NCBI RefSeq assembly: GCF_012273655.1
Contig: NZ_JAAWWP010000010.1
Location: forward strand, 62,001-126,000
Origin: Streptomyces physcomitrii
GTDB lineage: Bacteria > Actinomycetota > Actinomycetes > Streptomycetales > Streptomycetaceae
Direction of reading: 5' to 3'
Length of the DNA stretch: 64,000 nt
Part shown: piece by piece, positions 16,516 through 24,832 of the stretch
How the letters are laid out: each line of letters starts with the position of its first letter
How positions within the stretch are numbered: position 1 is the first letter of the stretch
Translations under genes and position numbers: made by a program
Notes under the pieces: model-generated
Told to the model about the DNA's origin: nothing
Database searches by the model: none
Seen by the model: the letters and a program-made list of their open reading frames with translations, nothing else

Positions 16516-17283
16516 TCAGCGGATCTGCTCGGTCGGCCGTACGAGGATCTCGTTCACCGCGGCGTGGCGGGGCCGGGTCACCATGAAGACGACGGCGGCG
16601 GCGACGTCCTCCGGCTGGAGGAAGCCGTAGCCGCTCGGGCTGCCCGCGTCGGGGGCGTACTTCCGGCGGGCAGTGGTCAACTCGGTGACCACGATGCCGG
16701 GTTCGACCAGCCCGGCCCGTACGTGCGCGGGGGCGAACTCCTGCCGCAGGGCCTCGGTGAAGGCGCCGACGGCGTGCTTGGTGGCCGCGTAGACATTGCT
16801 GTTCGGGCCGGGCACCCGGCGCCCGCCGACCGAGCTGACGGTCACCAGGTCGGCGATGCCCCGCTCGCCCCCGGCGGCCCGCACCAGGTGGGGCAGCGCG
16901 GCGTGGGCGGTGTTGAGCACGCCGTTGACGTTGACCTCGACCATGGTGTGCCAGTCGCTCAACTCGGCCTCCAGGGCGGGACTCCAGACACCGGTCCCGG
17001 CGTTGTTGACCAGGATGTCGATGCCGCCGCCGTCCTCGGCCGCCGCGTCGACCGCGGCCCGTACCGCCTCGGCGTCGGTGACATCGGCCTCGTAGGCGCG
17101 GGCCCGGCCGCCGTCGCGGGCGTTGAGGGTCTCGGCGAGGCGGGTCAGCCGGTCGTGGCGCCGGGCGAGCAGGGCGACGTCCGCGCCCTCGGCGGCCAGC
17201 GCCTCCGCGGTCGCGGCGCCGATGCCGCTGGAGGCGCCGGTGACCACGGCGAGGGAACCGTGCAGCGGGGAGCCGTTCAGCAT
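16516..17283 (-). CDS. Short-chain dehydrogenase/reductase (SDR)
   Basis: 255 residues. Classical SDR with cofactor motif TGASSGIGAATAEALA (about residues 15-30), DVTDAE, the NNAG motif in DILVNNAGTGVW, active-site Ser in LVTVSSVGG and YAATK as Tyr-x-x-x-Lys. ATG at 17281-17283 is chosen; an upstream in-frame extension of 47 codons is Gly/Arg-rich and unlikely. Single gene, divergent from the sugar dehydrogenase at 17527. Substrate unknown. Confidence 0.83.
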   Translation of the reverse strand: MLNGSPLHGSLAVVTGASSGIGAATAEALAAEGADVALLARRHDRLTRLAETLNARDGGRARAYEADVTDAEAVRAAVDAAAEDGGGIDILVNNAGTGVWSPALEAELSDWHTMVEVNVNGVLNTAHAALPHLVRAAGGERGIADLVTVSSVGGRRVPGPNSNVYAATKHAVGAFTEALRQEFAPAHVRAGLVEPGIVVTELTTARRKYAPDAGSPSGYGFLQPEDVAAAVVFMVTRPRHAAVNEILVRPTEQIR

Positions 17284-17454
17284 GGTGCGGTGCCGATCTG
17301 TCGTAGGGCCGCGACGGCCGGGCGGCCGCCCCGCGGCAAGGGTTCCACGGGCGGCGCCCGCCGGGCCGGTCGCCGCGCCGGACGAATATCCGCTCCCGGC
17401 CCTGTACCGGGGACCCCGGCTCACGCACCCTGAATCAGGGGCAACTCCCCTCTC

Positions 17455-17469
17455 GCAACACGGTGTTGC
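17455..17469. promoter_or_regulatory. Palindromic putative operator upstream of the sugar dehydrogenase
   Basis: GCAACAC-G-GTGTTGC, 7-bp perfect arms with a single central base, 58 bp before the ATG at 17527, between two divergent genes. It looks like a dimer-binding site of a TetR- or LacI-type regulator; which one is unknown. Confidence 0.45.
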
Positions 17470-17526
17470 TCGCCGACGGCCGCCTCACCGGCCACCCCCA
17501 CACCAGCAGCTCACCCAAGGAGCGAC

Positions 17527-18627
17527 ATGTCCGTACCCGCACGTACCAGGAAGAGGGCCGTACTGGCCGCCGTCTCGACGGCGCTGCTCGCGGCGGCCGG
17601 TCTCGGCGCCACCGGTGCCGCCGCCGCGCCGCCCGCCGGGGCCGCCGGTGAACCGACCGAGGTCAGCACCCTGTCCACCGGCTGGTCGATCCCCTGGGGC
17701 GTCTCCTGGCTGCCCGACGCCTCGGCGGCCCTGGTCACCGAACGCGACTCCTTCGGCCTCTTCTCGGTGACCCCCGACGGCACCCGCACCGAGCTGGGCA
17801 CCGTCCCCGAGTCCGAGACCACCGGCGGCGAGGGCGGCCTGATGGGCGTCGCCGCCGACCCGGAGTGGGAGACCAACCACCGGGTCTACGTCATGCACAC
17901 CTCGTCCGAGGGCAACCGCATCGCGCGGATGACCTGGGACGGCTCCTCGCTCGGCGAGTACACGGTGCTGCTCGACGGCATCGCCAAGAACCGCTACCAC
18001 AACGGCGGCCGGCTCGCCTTCGGCCCGGACGGCTACCTCTACGCCACCACCGGCGACGCCCAGGACTCCGCCCTCGCCCAGGACGAGAACTCCCTCAACG
18101 GGAAGATCCTGCGGATGACCACGGACGGCGAGCCCGCCCCGGACAACCCCTTCGGCAACCACGTCTACAGCCTCGGCCACCGCAATCCGCAGGGCATCGC
18201 CTTCGACGCCCAAGGCAGGCTGTGGGAAGCGGAGTTGGGCGAGAACACCCATGACGAGCTGAACCTGATCAAGCCCGGCGCCAACTACGGCTGGCCGCAG
18301 TGCGAGGGCGACTGCGAGGAGCCGGGCACGACCGGCCCGAAGTACACCTGGAGCACCGCGGAGGCCTCCCCGAGCGGGATCGCCGTCGTCGACAACGCTG
18401 TCTACATGGCCTCGCTGCGCGGCGAACGGCTCTGGCGGATCCCGCTGGACGAGGACAGCGAGGAGGTCGGCGAGGCGAAGGCCTTCTACGTCGGCACCTA
18501 CGGGCGGCTGCGCTCGGCCACCAAGGTGCCGGGCGCCGAGGAGCTGTGGCTGTCCACCACCAACGCGGACGGCAACGGCGGCCGGCCGCCCGGCTCGGAC
18601 ACCCTGCTGCGGGTCACGATCGGCTGA
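17527..18627 (+). CDS. Secreted PQQ-dependent sugar (glucose/sorbosone) dehydrogenase-family protein
   Basis: 366 residues. The signal peptide (TRKRAVLAAVSTALLAAAGL, cleavage near AAAA) leads to a six-bladed beta-propeller of the soluble aldose sugar dehydrogenase type: GWSIPWGVSWLPD, GGEGGLMGVAADPEW, NRYHNGGRLAFGPDGYLYAT (catalytic His region), LGHRNPQGIAFD and ELNLIKPGANYGWP. PQQ binding is expected from the family. SD AAGGAG precedes ATG. Single gene. Confidence 0.87.
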   Translation: MSVPARTRKRAVLAAVSTALLAAAGLGATGAAAAPPAGAAGEPTEVSTLSTGWSIPWGVSWLPDASAALVTERDSFGLFSVTPDGTRTELGTVPESETTGGEGGLMGVAADPEWETNHRVYVMHTSSEGNRIARMTWDGSSLGEYTVLLDGIAKNRYHNGGRLAFGPDGYLYATTGDAQDSALAQDENSLNGKILRMTTDGEPAPDNPFGNHVYSLGHRNPQGIAFDAQGRLWEAELGENTHDELNLIKPGANYGWPQCEGDCEEPGTTGPKYTWSTAEASPSGIAVVDNAVYMASLRGERLWRIPLDEDSEEVGEAKAFYVGTYGRLRSATKVPGAEELWLSTTNADGNGGRPPGSDTLLRVTIG

Positions 18628-18697
18628 ACGGGGCCGAGTCGGCCGTCCCCGGACCCGCCGCCCGGTCGGCGAGCGGGCCCGGGGCGGCCGCGGGCAC

Positions 18698-19381
18698 TCA
18701 GCGGTACGTCAGCAACTCCCGGTCGTGCTCCAGGTGTTCGTGCGCGTTGAAGGAGACGCAGGTCATCCCGCGGCTGCCCGAGACCACCTTGGTGACCGCG
18801 GAGTTGGCCATCACCGGGTTCAGCCGCCCCCACAGCGAGTCGTCCCCGGCGAGCAGCCGGGAGACCACGGTGGCCAGCGGCCCGCCGGAGGTGACCACGA
18901 GCACGGTGCCCGGCAGCAGCGCGGCCCGGCCGAGCGCCGCCTCGACCCGGCTGCCGAAGGCCCGGAAGGACTCCGCGTACTCGCCCTCGTGGGCGCCCGC
19001 GCGCCAGCGGTCGGTGGCCTGCTCGAAGAACGCCTGGAAGGCCCGCCCGGGGTGCTCGGCGGCGGCGAGGTGGTTCGCGAGGACGGACCGGTCCCGGAAC
19101 TCGGGCCGCAGCACCTCCAGTACCCCGTCGCCGTCGAACTCGTCCCAGTCCGCGTCCACTTGAGCGGGCGGCAGCTGCCATCGGGCGCCGTCGAGCAGCC
19201 CCGCCACGGTCTGCTCGTGCCGCTTCATCCCGCCGCGCAGCACCGCCGCGGGGGTGATCCCCCGGCGGGCGAGGGCGGCCCCGAGCAGCCGGGACTGCTC
19301 GTACCCGGTCTCGGAGAGCGCGTCGTAGTCGGCCGCGCCGAAGGAGGCCTGCCCGTGCCGTACGAGCAGCAGGACGCTCAC
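18698..19381 (-). CDS. Histidine phosphatase family protein
   Basis: 227 residues from GTG (GTGA overlap with the kinase gene). The RHG motif is at the very N-terminus (SVLLLVRHGQASFGAADYDAL), with GMKRHEQTVAGLL, a Glu region and the second catalytic His probably replaced in TVLVVTSGGPLATVVSRLL, where many phosphatases have SHG. It is the last gene of the five-gene operon that also encodes a kinase, so removal of a phosphate from the same kind of intermediate is conceivable. The usual second His is not seen at its expected place. Confidence 0.8.
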   Translation of the reverse strand: MSVLLLVRHGQASFGAADYDALSETGYEQSRLLGAALARRGITPAAVLRGGMKRHEQTVAGLLDGARWQLPPAQVDADWDEFDGDGVLEVLRPEFRDRSVLANHLAAAEHPGRAFQAFFEQATDRWRAGAHEGEYAESFRAFGSRVEAALGRAALLPGTVLVVTSGGPLATVVSRLLAGDDSLWGRLNPVMANSAVTKVVSGSRGMTCVSFNAHEHLEHDRELLTYR

Positions 19382-20469
19382 CGGCCCGCCCTCCTGATGA
19401 TCTTCAGGCAGCGGCGTTCCAGCATCCGGGTGGCCAGCCAGAGGTTGCGGAAGGCCGGGTTGGTGGTCTGCTTGCGGTGGTAGCGGTAGTAGATCTGCTG
19501 GCAGATGACCGCGAGCCGGAAGAGGCCGAAGACCTCGTAGAAGGCCCACTGCCGGTCGGTGACCTCAAGACCGGAGCGCTCGCTGTAGTAGCGCACCACC
19601 TCCGCGCGCGTCAGCATCCCGGGCAGATGCGTGGGCTGCCTGCGGAACTGCTGGAACAGGCGGGAGTCGTCGGCCTGCACCCAGTAGGCGAGCGCCCCGC
19701 CGAGGTCCATCAGCGGGTCGCCGAGGGTGGCCATCTCCCAGTCGAGCAGACCGGCCGGGCGGGTGGGGTCCTCCTCGCTGAGCACGACGTTGTCGAGGCG
19801 GAAGTCGTTGTGGATCAGGCAGATCCGGCGATCGGCGGGCTGGTGGGCGTCCAGCCAGGCCATCACCTTCTCGAAGGAGCCGACGTTCCAGGTCTTCGCC
19901 TTGCGGTAGCGCCCCGACCAGCCCGCCACCTGCCGGCCCACATAGCCCTCGCCCTTGCCGAGGTCCGCGAGCCCCGCCCCGGCCGGGTCGACGGAGTGCA
20001 GGTCGACCAGGAGGTCGATGACATTGGTGCACAACCGCCGTACCTGCTCGGGGCTCAGCTCCAGGCCGCGCGGCATCTCCTTGCGCGGGATGGGCCCGGC
20101 GAGCCGCTGCATCACATAGAAGTCCGAGCCGATCACCGACTCGTCCTGGCAGAAGGCGACCATCCGCGGCACGTGCGGGAAGACCCCGGCGAGCTGCGAC
20201 TGGATGCGGAACTCGCGGCCCATGTCGTGGGCGCTCCTGGCCTTCTGGCCCCGGGGCGGGCGCCGCAGGATCAGATCCCGCTCCGGATAGCGCAGCAGAT
20301 AGGTGAGGTTGGAGGCGCCGCCGCTGAACTGCCGTACCTGCGGGGTCCCTTCGAGCCCGGTGGCGTCCTCGGCGTGCGCGCGCAGCCACCCGGCCACCGC
20401 CTGGACGTCGAAGGCGTCCTCGCCGCGGACCTCACCGGCACCGGAAACCCTTGCGCGGGCCTCGGTCAT
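19378..20469 (-). CDS. APH/ACAD11-type phosphotransferase (LvaA-like kinase)
   Basis: 363 residues. It has a kinase-like fold: RQFSGGASNLTYLLRY, ILRRPPRG, FYVMQRLAG, the catalytic loop LIHNDFRLDNVVL (His-x-Asp-x-4-Asn) and metal-binding LLDWEMATLGDPLMDLG. This is the group that includes the kinase domains of ACAD10/ACAD11 and bacterial LvaA, which phosphorylate 4-hydroxyacyl-CoA. Its operon with an acyl-CoA dehydrogenase and SDRs supports that role over antibiotic resistance. It overlaps the SDR stop by 4 bp. Confidence 0.86.
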   Translation of the reverse strand: MTEARARVSGAGEVRGEDAFDVQAVAGWLRAHAEDATGLEGTPQVRQFSGGASNLTYLLRYPERDLILRRPPRGQKARSAHDMGREFRIQSQLAGVFPHVPRMVAFCQDESVIGSDFYVMQRLAGPIPRKEMPRGLELSPEQVRRLCTNVIDLLVDLHSVDPAGAGLADLGKGEGYVGRQVAGWSGRYRKAKTWNVGSFEKVMAWLDAHQPADRRICLIHNDFRLDNVVLSEEDPTRPAGLLDWEMATLGDPLMDLGGALAYWVQADDSRLFQQFRRQPTHLPGMLTRAEVVRYYSERSGLEVTDRQWAFYEVFGLFRLAVICQQIYYRYHRKQTTNPAFRNLWLATRMLERRCLKIIRRAGR

Positions 20470-21215
20470 ACGAGCCTCCTCACCACCGACAGCGGCAGCA
20501 GCTTCATGGCCGTGGCGATCGGTACCCAGGGCCAGGCGGGGACATACGCCTTGGCCTTGCGCTTCTCGATCGCGGCGACCATGGCCCTGACCCCGCTGGC
20601 GGTGTCCACCATGAACCTGGTCTTCTGCTGGACATGGGCGTTCATCTCGGAGCGGATGTAGCCCGGGTAGACCACCGAGACGTCCACGCCCGGCACCCGT
20701 TCCGAGCGCAGCCCCTCGGCCATCGCGGCGACTCCGGCCTTGGTCGCCGCGTAGGTGGTCATCGCCTTGCGCATGCCGCGCAGCGCGGAGACCGAGGAGA
20801 TCATCACCAGATGGCCGTGCCCCTGGCGGCGGAAGATCTCCATCGCGGCCTCCGACTGGGCCAGCGCGCCGACGAAGTTGGTCATCGCGGTCTGCCGGTT
20901 TGCGTCGTGGCGCCCGGTGCCGTACGCCGCGCCCTTGCCGAGCCCGGCGTTGACGATCACCCGCTGCACGGTGCCGAACTCGGCGGCGAACTCGCCGAAG
21001 ACGGTGAACACCGCCTCGCCGTCGGTGACATCGAGCGCCTTGAGCGCCACCGTGCGCTCCGGGTGCCGCGCGGTGATCTCCTCGCGCAGCGCCTCCAGGC
21101 GTTCGGTCCGCCGCGCGCAGAGCGCCAAGTCCCAGCCGAGCGCGGCGAACTGACGGGCCATCTCCTCCCCGAGTCCCGAACTCGCCCCGGTGATCAGTAC
21201 CGTTCGCCCGCTCAT
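20466..21215 (-). CDS. Short-chain dehydrogenase/reductase
   Basis: 249 residues. TVLITGASSGLGEEMARQFA, DVTDGEAVF, VIVNAGLGKG, active-site Ser in LVMISSVSAL and YAATK. The C-terminus ends in a hydrophobic/basic stretch (WVPIATAMKLLPLSVVRRLV), which may associate with the membrane. Third gene of the operon, overlapping both neighbours by 4 bp. In Lva-type pathways an SDR oxidises the 3-hydroxyacyl-CoA. Confidence 0.87.
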   Translation of the reverse strand: MSGRTVLITGASSGLGEEMARQFAALGWDLALCARRTERLEALREEITARHPERTVALKALDVTDGEAVFTVFGEFAAEFGTVQRVIVNAGLGKGAAYGTGRHDANRQTAMTNFVGALAQSEAAMEIFRRQGHGHLVMISSVSALRGMRKAMTTYAATKAGVAAMAEGLRSERVPGVDVSVVYPGYIRSEMNAHVQQKTRFMVDTASGVRAMVAAIEKRKAKAYVPAWPWVPIATAMKLLPLSVVRRLV

Positions 21216-22078
21216 CGCTCACCCTCTGCCGCCGCGGGCGCCGACTCCTGTGCGCGGGCGGCCTGTTCGCGGTCCGCCCGCTCACGGTCCGCCTGCTCGC
21301 CGCCGCGGCGGAGCTTCTCCCCGAAGGCGAGCATCTGCCGTACGTACAGCGGCGCCAGGAAGCGCTTGGCCAGATAGGCGCGGCGGCCCGCCTTGTCGGT
21401 GAGGATCAGCGGGGTGCGCCGGTCGACGGCCTTGACCACGATCGCCGCGATCTCCTCCGCGCCCAGCCGCGATCTTTCGATCAGCTTGCGGGCGACCGAC
21501 TGCATCATCGGGTCGCTGCCGCGCATCGAGGACGCCAGGTTCGTACGGAAGAAGGAGGGGCAGACCACCGAGACCGCGATCCCGAAGGGCTCCAGCTCGA
21601 AGCGGAGCGTCTCGCTGAGCGCGACCACCGCCGACTTCACCGCGTTGTACGAACTCATCGCGGGCGGATGCACCAGCCCCGCCATGGACGCGGTGTTCAC
21701 GAGGTGCCCGGAGCCCTGCTCCTTGAAGAGCGGGGTGAAGGTACGGCAGCCGCGGACCACGCCGAAGAGGTTGATCTCGGTGATCCAGCGCCACTCGTCG
21801 AGGTCGAGCAGCTCGATCCGCCCGCCCGCGGCCACCCCCGCGTTGTTGATCAGGAGATCGAGCCCGCCGAACTCGGTCACGACCCGCTCCCGGGCCGCGT
21901 CCCAGTCCTCCTGCGAGGTGACGTCGAGCCGCAAGTACGAAGCGGAGGGCGGGAGTTGAGCGGGCGGCTCGGCGCCGATGTCGGTGACGAGGACCCGGTC
22001 GCCGCGGGCCGCGAAGGCGGCGGCGAGGGCGGCGCCGAGCCCGGAGGCACCGCCGGTGACCAGTACCCGGCGGCTCAT
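21212..22078 (-). CDS. Short-chain dehydrogenase/reductase
   Basis: 288 residues. VLVTGGASGLGAALAAAFA, DVTSQEDW, LLINNAGVAAGG, active-site Ser in LVNTASMAG and YNAVK. The C-terminal 35 residues are a charged Arg/Glu/Ala tail (RRGGEQADRERADREQAARA), probably helical. It is distinct from the next SDR in sequence. It overlaps the acyl-CoA dehydrogenase stop by 4 bp. Confidence 0.87.
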   Translation of the reverse strand: MSRRVLVTGGASGLGAALAAAFAARGDRVLVTDIGAEPPAQLPPSASYLRLDVTSQEDWDAARERVVTEFGGLDLLINNAGVAAGGRIELLDLDEWRWITEINLFGVVRGCRTFTPLFKEQGSGHLVNTASMAGLVHPPAMSSYNAVKSAVVALSETLRFELEPFGIAVSVVCPSFFRTNLASSMRGSDPMMQSVARKLIERSRLGAEEIAAIVVKAVDRRTPLILTDKAGRRAYLAKRFLAPLYVRQMLAFGEKLRRGGEQADRERADREQAARAQESAPAAAEGER

Positions 22079-23334
22079 CGCTTGGCCCCGTACTTGCCGA
22101 GCTCCAGGCGGGCGATCATGCCGCGGTGCACCTCGTCGGGGCCGTCGGCGAGCCGCAGGGCGCGGGCGTTGGTCCAGGCCGCGGCGAGCGGGAAGTCGTC
22201 GGAGAGGCCGCCGCCGCCGTGGATCTGCATGGCGAAATCGATCACCTGCTGGGCCATGTTGGGCGCCGCCACCTTGATCTGGCTGACCTCGCTCAGCGCG
22301 TGCAGCGGGCCGCCGGTGTCCAGCTTCCAGGCCGCGTGGAGGACCAGGAGGCGGGTGGAGTCGATGGCGATCCTGGCCTCGGCCACACGTTCGCGGTTGC
22401 CGCCGAGGTTGATCAGCGGCTTGCCGAAGCCGATCCGGGAGAGCCCGCGCTCACAGGCGAGTTCGAGGGCCTTCTCGGCGAGGCCGATGAGCCGCATGCA
22501 GTGGTGCACCCGGCCCGGGCCGAGCCGCCCCTGCGCGATGGAGAAGGCCTCGCCGGGCCCGGAGATGATGTTCGCCACCGGCACCCGGACGTCGGTGAAG
22601 CTGACCTCGCCGTGCCCGTGCGGCTCGTCGTGGATGCCCATGGTCGGCAGCAGCCGCTCGATCCTGACGCCCGGGGTGTCCCGGGGCACCAGGACCATGG
22701 TGTGCCGGTGGTGCCGGTCGGCGTCCGGGTCGGTCAGGCCCATCACGATGAAGATCTTGCAGTCCGGGTGGCCGACACCCGTGGACCACCACTTGCGCCC
22801 GTTGATGACGACCTCGTCGCCCTCGACCACGGCCCGCAGCTCCATATTGGTCGCGTCCGAGGAGGCCACCCCCGGCTCGGTCATGCAGAAGGCGCTGCGG
22901 ATCCGGGCGTCGAGGAGCGGGTCGAGCCACTCGTCGCGCTGGTCCTGGTTGCCGTACTTCAGGAGCACTTCCATGTTGCCGGTGTCCGGCGCGTTGCAGT
23001 TGAAGATGTGCGGGGCGAGGAAGGAGCGGCCGGTCAGCTCGGCGATCGGCGCGTAGTCGGTGTTGCTGAGCCCGGCGCCGCCGAGGGTGCCGTACTTCTC
23101 GGCGTAGGGGCCCTCGTGCCCGGCGGGCAGGAAGAGGTTCCACAGGCCCTGCGCCCGGGCCTTGGCCCGCAGCTCCTCGATCAGCGGCAGCGGCTGCCAG
23201 GGGTCGCCCGCGCCCGCCCGGCGCGCGGCCACCTCCCGGTGGTAGCCCTCTTCGACCGGGTCGATCTCCGTCTCGATGAATGTGCGCACGCGCTCGATCA
23301 GGTCGGCGGCGCGGGCTGAGGGTGCGAAGTCCAT
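22075..23334 (-). CDS. Acyl-CoA dehydrogenase (ACAD10/11-like)
   Basis: 419 residues. FAD-dependent ACAD fold: FLPAGHEGPYAEKYGTLGGA, the FAD-binding FCMTEPGVASSDATNMEL, INGRKWWSTGVGHPDCKIFI, GRLGPGRVHHCMRLIGLAEKAL and the C-terminal QIHGGGGLSDDFPLAAAW. This long-loop type with the VGHPDCKI segment resembles the dehydrogenase domain of ACAD10/11 and LvaC. First gene of the operon, only 28 bp from the divergent TetR gene, so very probably controlled by it. Confidence 0.88.
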   Translation of the reverse strand: MDFAPSARAADLIERVRTFIETEIDPVEEGYHREVAARRAGAGDPWQPLPLIEELRAKARAQGLWNLFLPAGHEGPYAEKYGTLGGAGLSNTDYAPIAELTGRSFLAPHIFNCNAPDTGNMEVLLKYGNQDQRDEWLDPLLDARIRSAFCMTEPGVASSDATNMELRAVVEGDEVVINGRKWWSTGVGHPDCKIFIVMGLTDPDADRHHRHTMVLVPRDTPGVRIERLLPTMGIHDEPHGHGEVSFTDVRVPVANIISGPGEAFSIAQGRLGPGRVHHCMRLIGLAEKALELACERGLSRIGFGKPLINLGGNRERVAEARIAIDSTRLLVLHAAWKLDTGGPLHALSEVSQIKVAAPNMAQQVIDFAMQIHGGGGLSDDFPLAAAWTNARALRLADGPDEVHRGMIARLELGKYGAKR

Positions 23335-23362
23335 ACCGTTGACGGTAGAGGGTTACTAAGCA
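23335..23362. promoter_or_regulatory. Divergent promoter/operator between acyl-CoA dehydrogenase operon and TetR gene
   Basis: Only 28 bp separate the two start codons. The AT-rich stretch TACTAAGCAATGCT runs into the TetR coding region and carries an imperfect inverted repeat (TACTA-AGCA / TGCT-CAA-TAGTA) that spans the TetR start codon. This is a plausible TetR operator covering both promoters. Confidence 0.4.
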
Positions 23363-24046
23363 ATGCTCAATAGTATGAGCGAAGGATCACCGCGCGGAGG
23401 ATCATCTTCCGAGGAGACACCGGGAGCCTCGGGGGCCGCCCCGGAGGGCCCGGCCCGCAAGCCGCGCACCCGGATGGCGCCGAAGGAGCGCCGCCGCCAG
23501 CTGGTCGGCATCGGGCTGCGCAAGCTCGTCGAGCGGCCGATCCACGAGCTGTCCATCGACGAGGTGGCCCAGGAGGCGGGCATCTCCCGCGGCCTGCTCT
23601 TCCACCACTTCCCGAACAAGACCGCCTTCCACGACGAGGTGGTCGCCGCCGCGGGCCGCCGCGTGATGCGCAACACCGCCCCCGACGAGGGCCTCGCCCC
23701 CGAGCCCGCCCTGGAGCAGTTCGTCCGCCGCTATCTCGCGCAGATCGCCCGCCGCCGGGACTTCTACCTCGCCCTCGTCTTCGGCCGCGGCGCCGTCGCC
23801 CTCGGCGGCGAACGCGTGGAGAGCCTGCGCACCGCCATCGCCCAGCGCACCCTGGGCATCCTCGGCCTGGACGAGTCCGCCCTCCCGGTCGCCCACGCCT
23901 GGGCCGCCTACGCCGAGGACCGCGCACTCCAGTGGTCGGGACGGCCCGCCGGTGAACGAGCACGCACCGAGGACGAGGAAGTGACGCACTGCGTACGGGC
24001 GTTGGGGGCACTGCTGGGTCTGGAGCAGAGCGGCCCGACGGACTAG
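23363..24046 (+). CDS. TetR/AcrR-family regulator of the acyl-CoA dehydrogenase operon
   Basis: 227 residues. A Gly/Ser/Glu-rich leader of about 30 residues precedes the TetR DNA-binding domain (PKERRRQLVGIGLRKLVE, then IDEVAQEAGISRGLLFHHFP). The ligand domain is Ala/Arg-rich. By position it is the local repressor of the catabolic operon at 18698-23334; an acyl-CoA effector is a guess. The start at 23363 has AGAGGG upstream. Its stop overlaps that of the convergent gene by 4 bp. Confidence 0.85.
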   Translation: MLNSMSEGSPRGGSSSEETPGASGAAPEGPARKPRTRMAPKERRRQLVGIGLRKLVERPIHELSIDEVAQEAGISRGLLFHHFPNKTAFHDEVVAAAGRRVMRNTAPDEGLAPEPALEQFVRRYLAQIARRRDFYLALVFGRGAVALGGERVESLRTAIAQRTLGILGLDESALPVAHAWAAYAEDRALQWSGRPAGERARTEDEEVTHCVRALGALLGLEQSGPTD

Positions 24047-24456
24047 CCCGGGCCGCTTTCGCCCGGGTGGCGGTACAAGTGCGGGTAGAGCCGGGCCATT
24101 TCCGCTCCCAGCGCTTCCATGGTGGGGTCCACCACCTGCCAGGCGTGACCGGAGGGATGCCCGGCGAACAGCCAGCAGGCGTCGCCCCGGCCGTCCGTCG
24201 CGGGACACCAGGGCAGCCCGGTCAGGGTCGCGACGCTCCCGCTCTCGCCCCAACGGACCCAGATGCCCTCGCTGTTCAGGTCGTCGTCCCAGAGCATCTG
24301 CGCATGGTCCTCGGTGTGCCCCTCACCGAGTTCGCACAGGACGTGCCCGTCCTGCATCGGAAACCCGGGAACGGCGAACCGGGCGAGGTACTCGGGAGCC
24401 GGCAGCAGGGCCACCGCGGTGCACTGGCGCACGGTGGACTTCCGGCAGCAGCTCAC
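24043..24456 (-). CDS. Hypothetical protein
   Basis: 137 residues, not recognised. It has several Cys and His (MSCCRKSTVRQCT, HVLCELGEGHTEDHAQMLW, CPATDGRGDACWLFAGHPSGH), which hints at a metal site. No signal peptide or membrane segment. Coupled by a 4-bp overlap to the gene upstream (24453-24725), with which it forms a two-gene unit divergent from the XRE regulator. Confidence 0.6.
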   Translation of the reverse strand: MSCCRKSTVRQCTAVALLPAPEYLARFAVPGFPMQDGHVLCELGEGHTEDHAQMLWDDDLNSEGIWVRWGESGSVATLTGLPWCPATDGRGDACWLFAGHPSGHAWQVVDPTMEALGAEMARLYPHLYRHPGESGPG

Positions 24457-24725
24457 AGCCGCTCACCTCGGCTGCGCGCGTTGGCGTAGGCGGTCCTGGC
24501 CCGTAACTCTTGGCCCCGGGTGGCCCGTTGGACCTGAGCGGGCTCGACCGTCCACTCGATCCCGCCCCCGATCGGCCGCAGCGACCACAGCCCGCACCAC
24601 TCACCCCGGAACTCACCGATCCGCCCCCGCGCGTCCACCAGGAGCACGCCGAGCGCCGGAAGGCCCGGGGGACTCTGAGACTTCTGCGGTTCCCGCGGTT
24701 CCGGGGACACACATTCTCCGGGCAC
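24453..24725 (-). CDS. Hypothetical protein
   Basis: 90 residues, not recognised. It contains GVLLVDARGRIGEFRGEWCGLWSLRPI, which looks like a short beta-rich domain, then a basic tail. GTG at 24725 is chosen because GGAGAGGAG lies 5 nt upstream; an in-frame TTG at 24746 has no SD. This two-gene arrangement beside an XRE/DUF397 pair is often seen in Streptomyces. Confidence 0.55.
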   Translation of the reverse strand: MPGECVSPEPREPQKSQSPPGLPALGVLLVDARGRIGEFRGEWCGLWSLRPIGGGIEWTVEPAQVQRATRGQELRARTAYANARSRGERL

Positions 24726-24832
24726 GGCGACTCCTCTCCGTAGCAATTCGACTACCGATGGCGGTCAGCGTGGCTTAGGATCGGACAGTCTTCAACGTGT
24801 ACGGCTTGCACGGAGAGTTGGTGCGGTGACTG

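Noticed and set aside
19378..20469. Aminoglycoside resistance gene
   Set aside because: The fold is shared, but the protein resembles acyl-CoA-linked kinases and lies in a catabolic operon.
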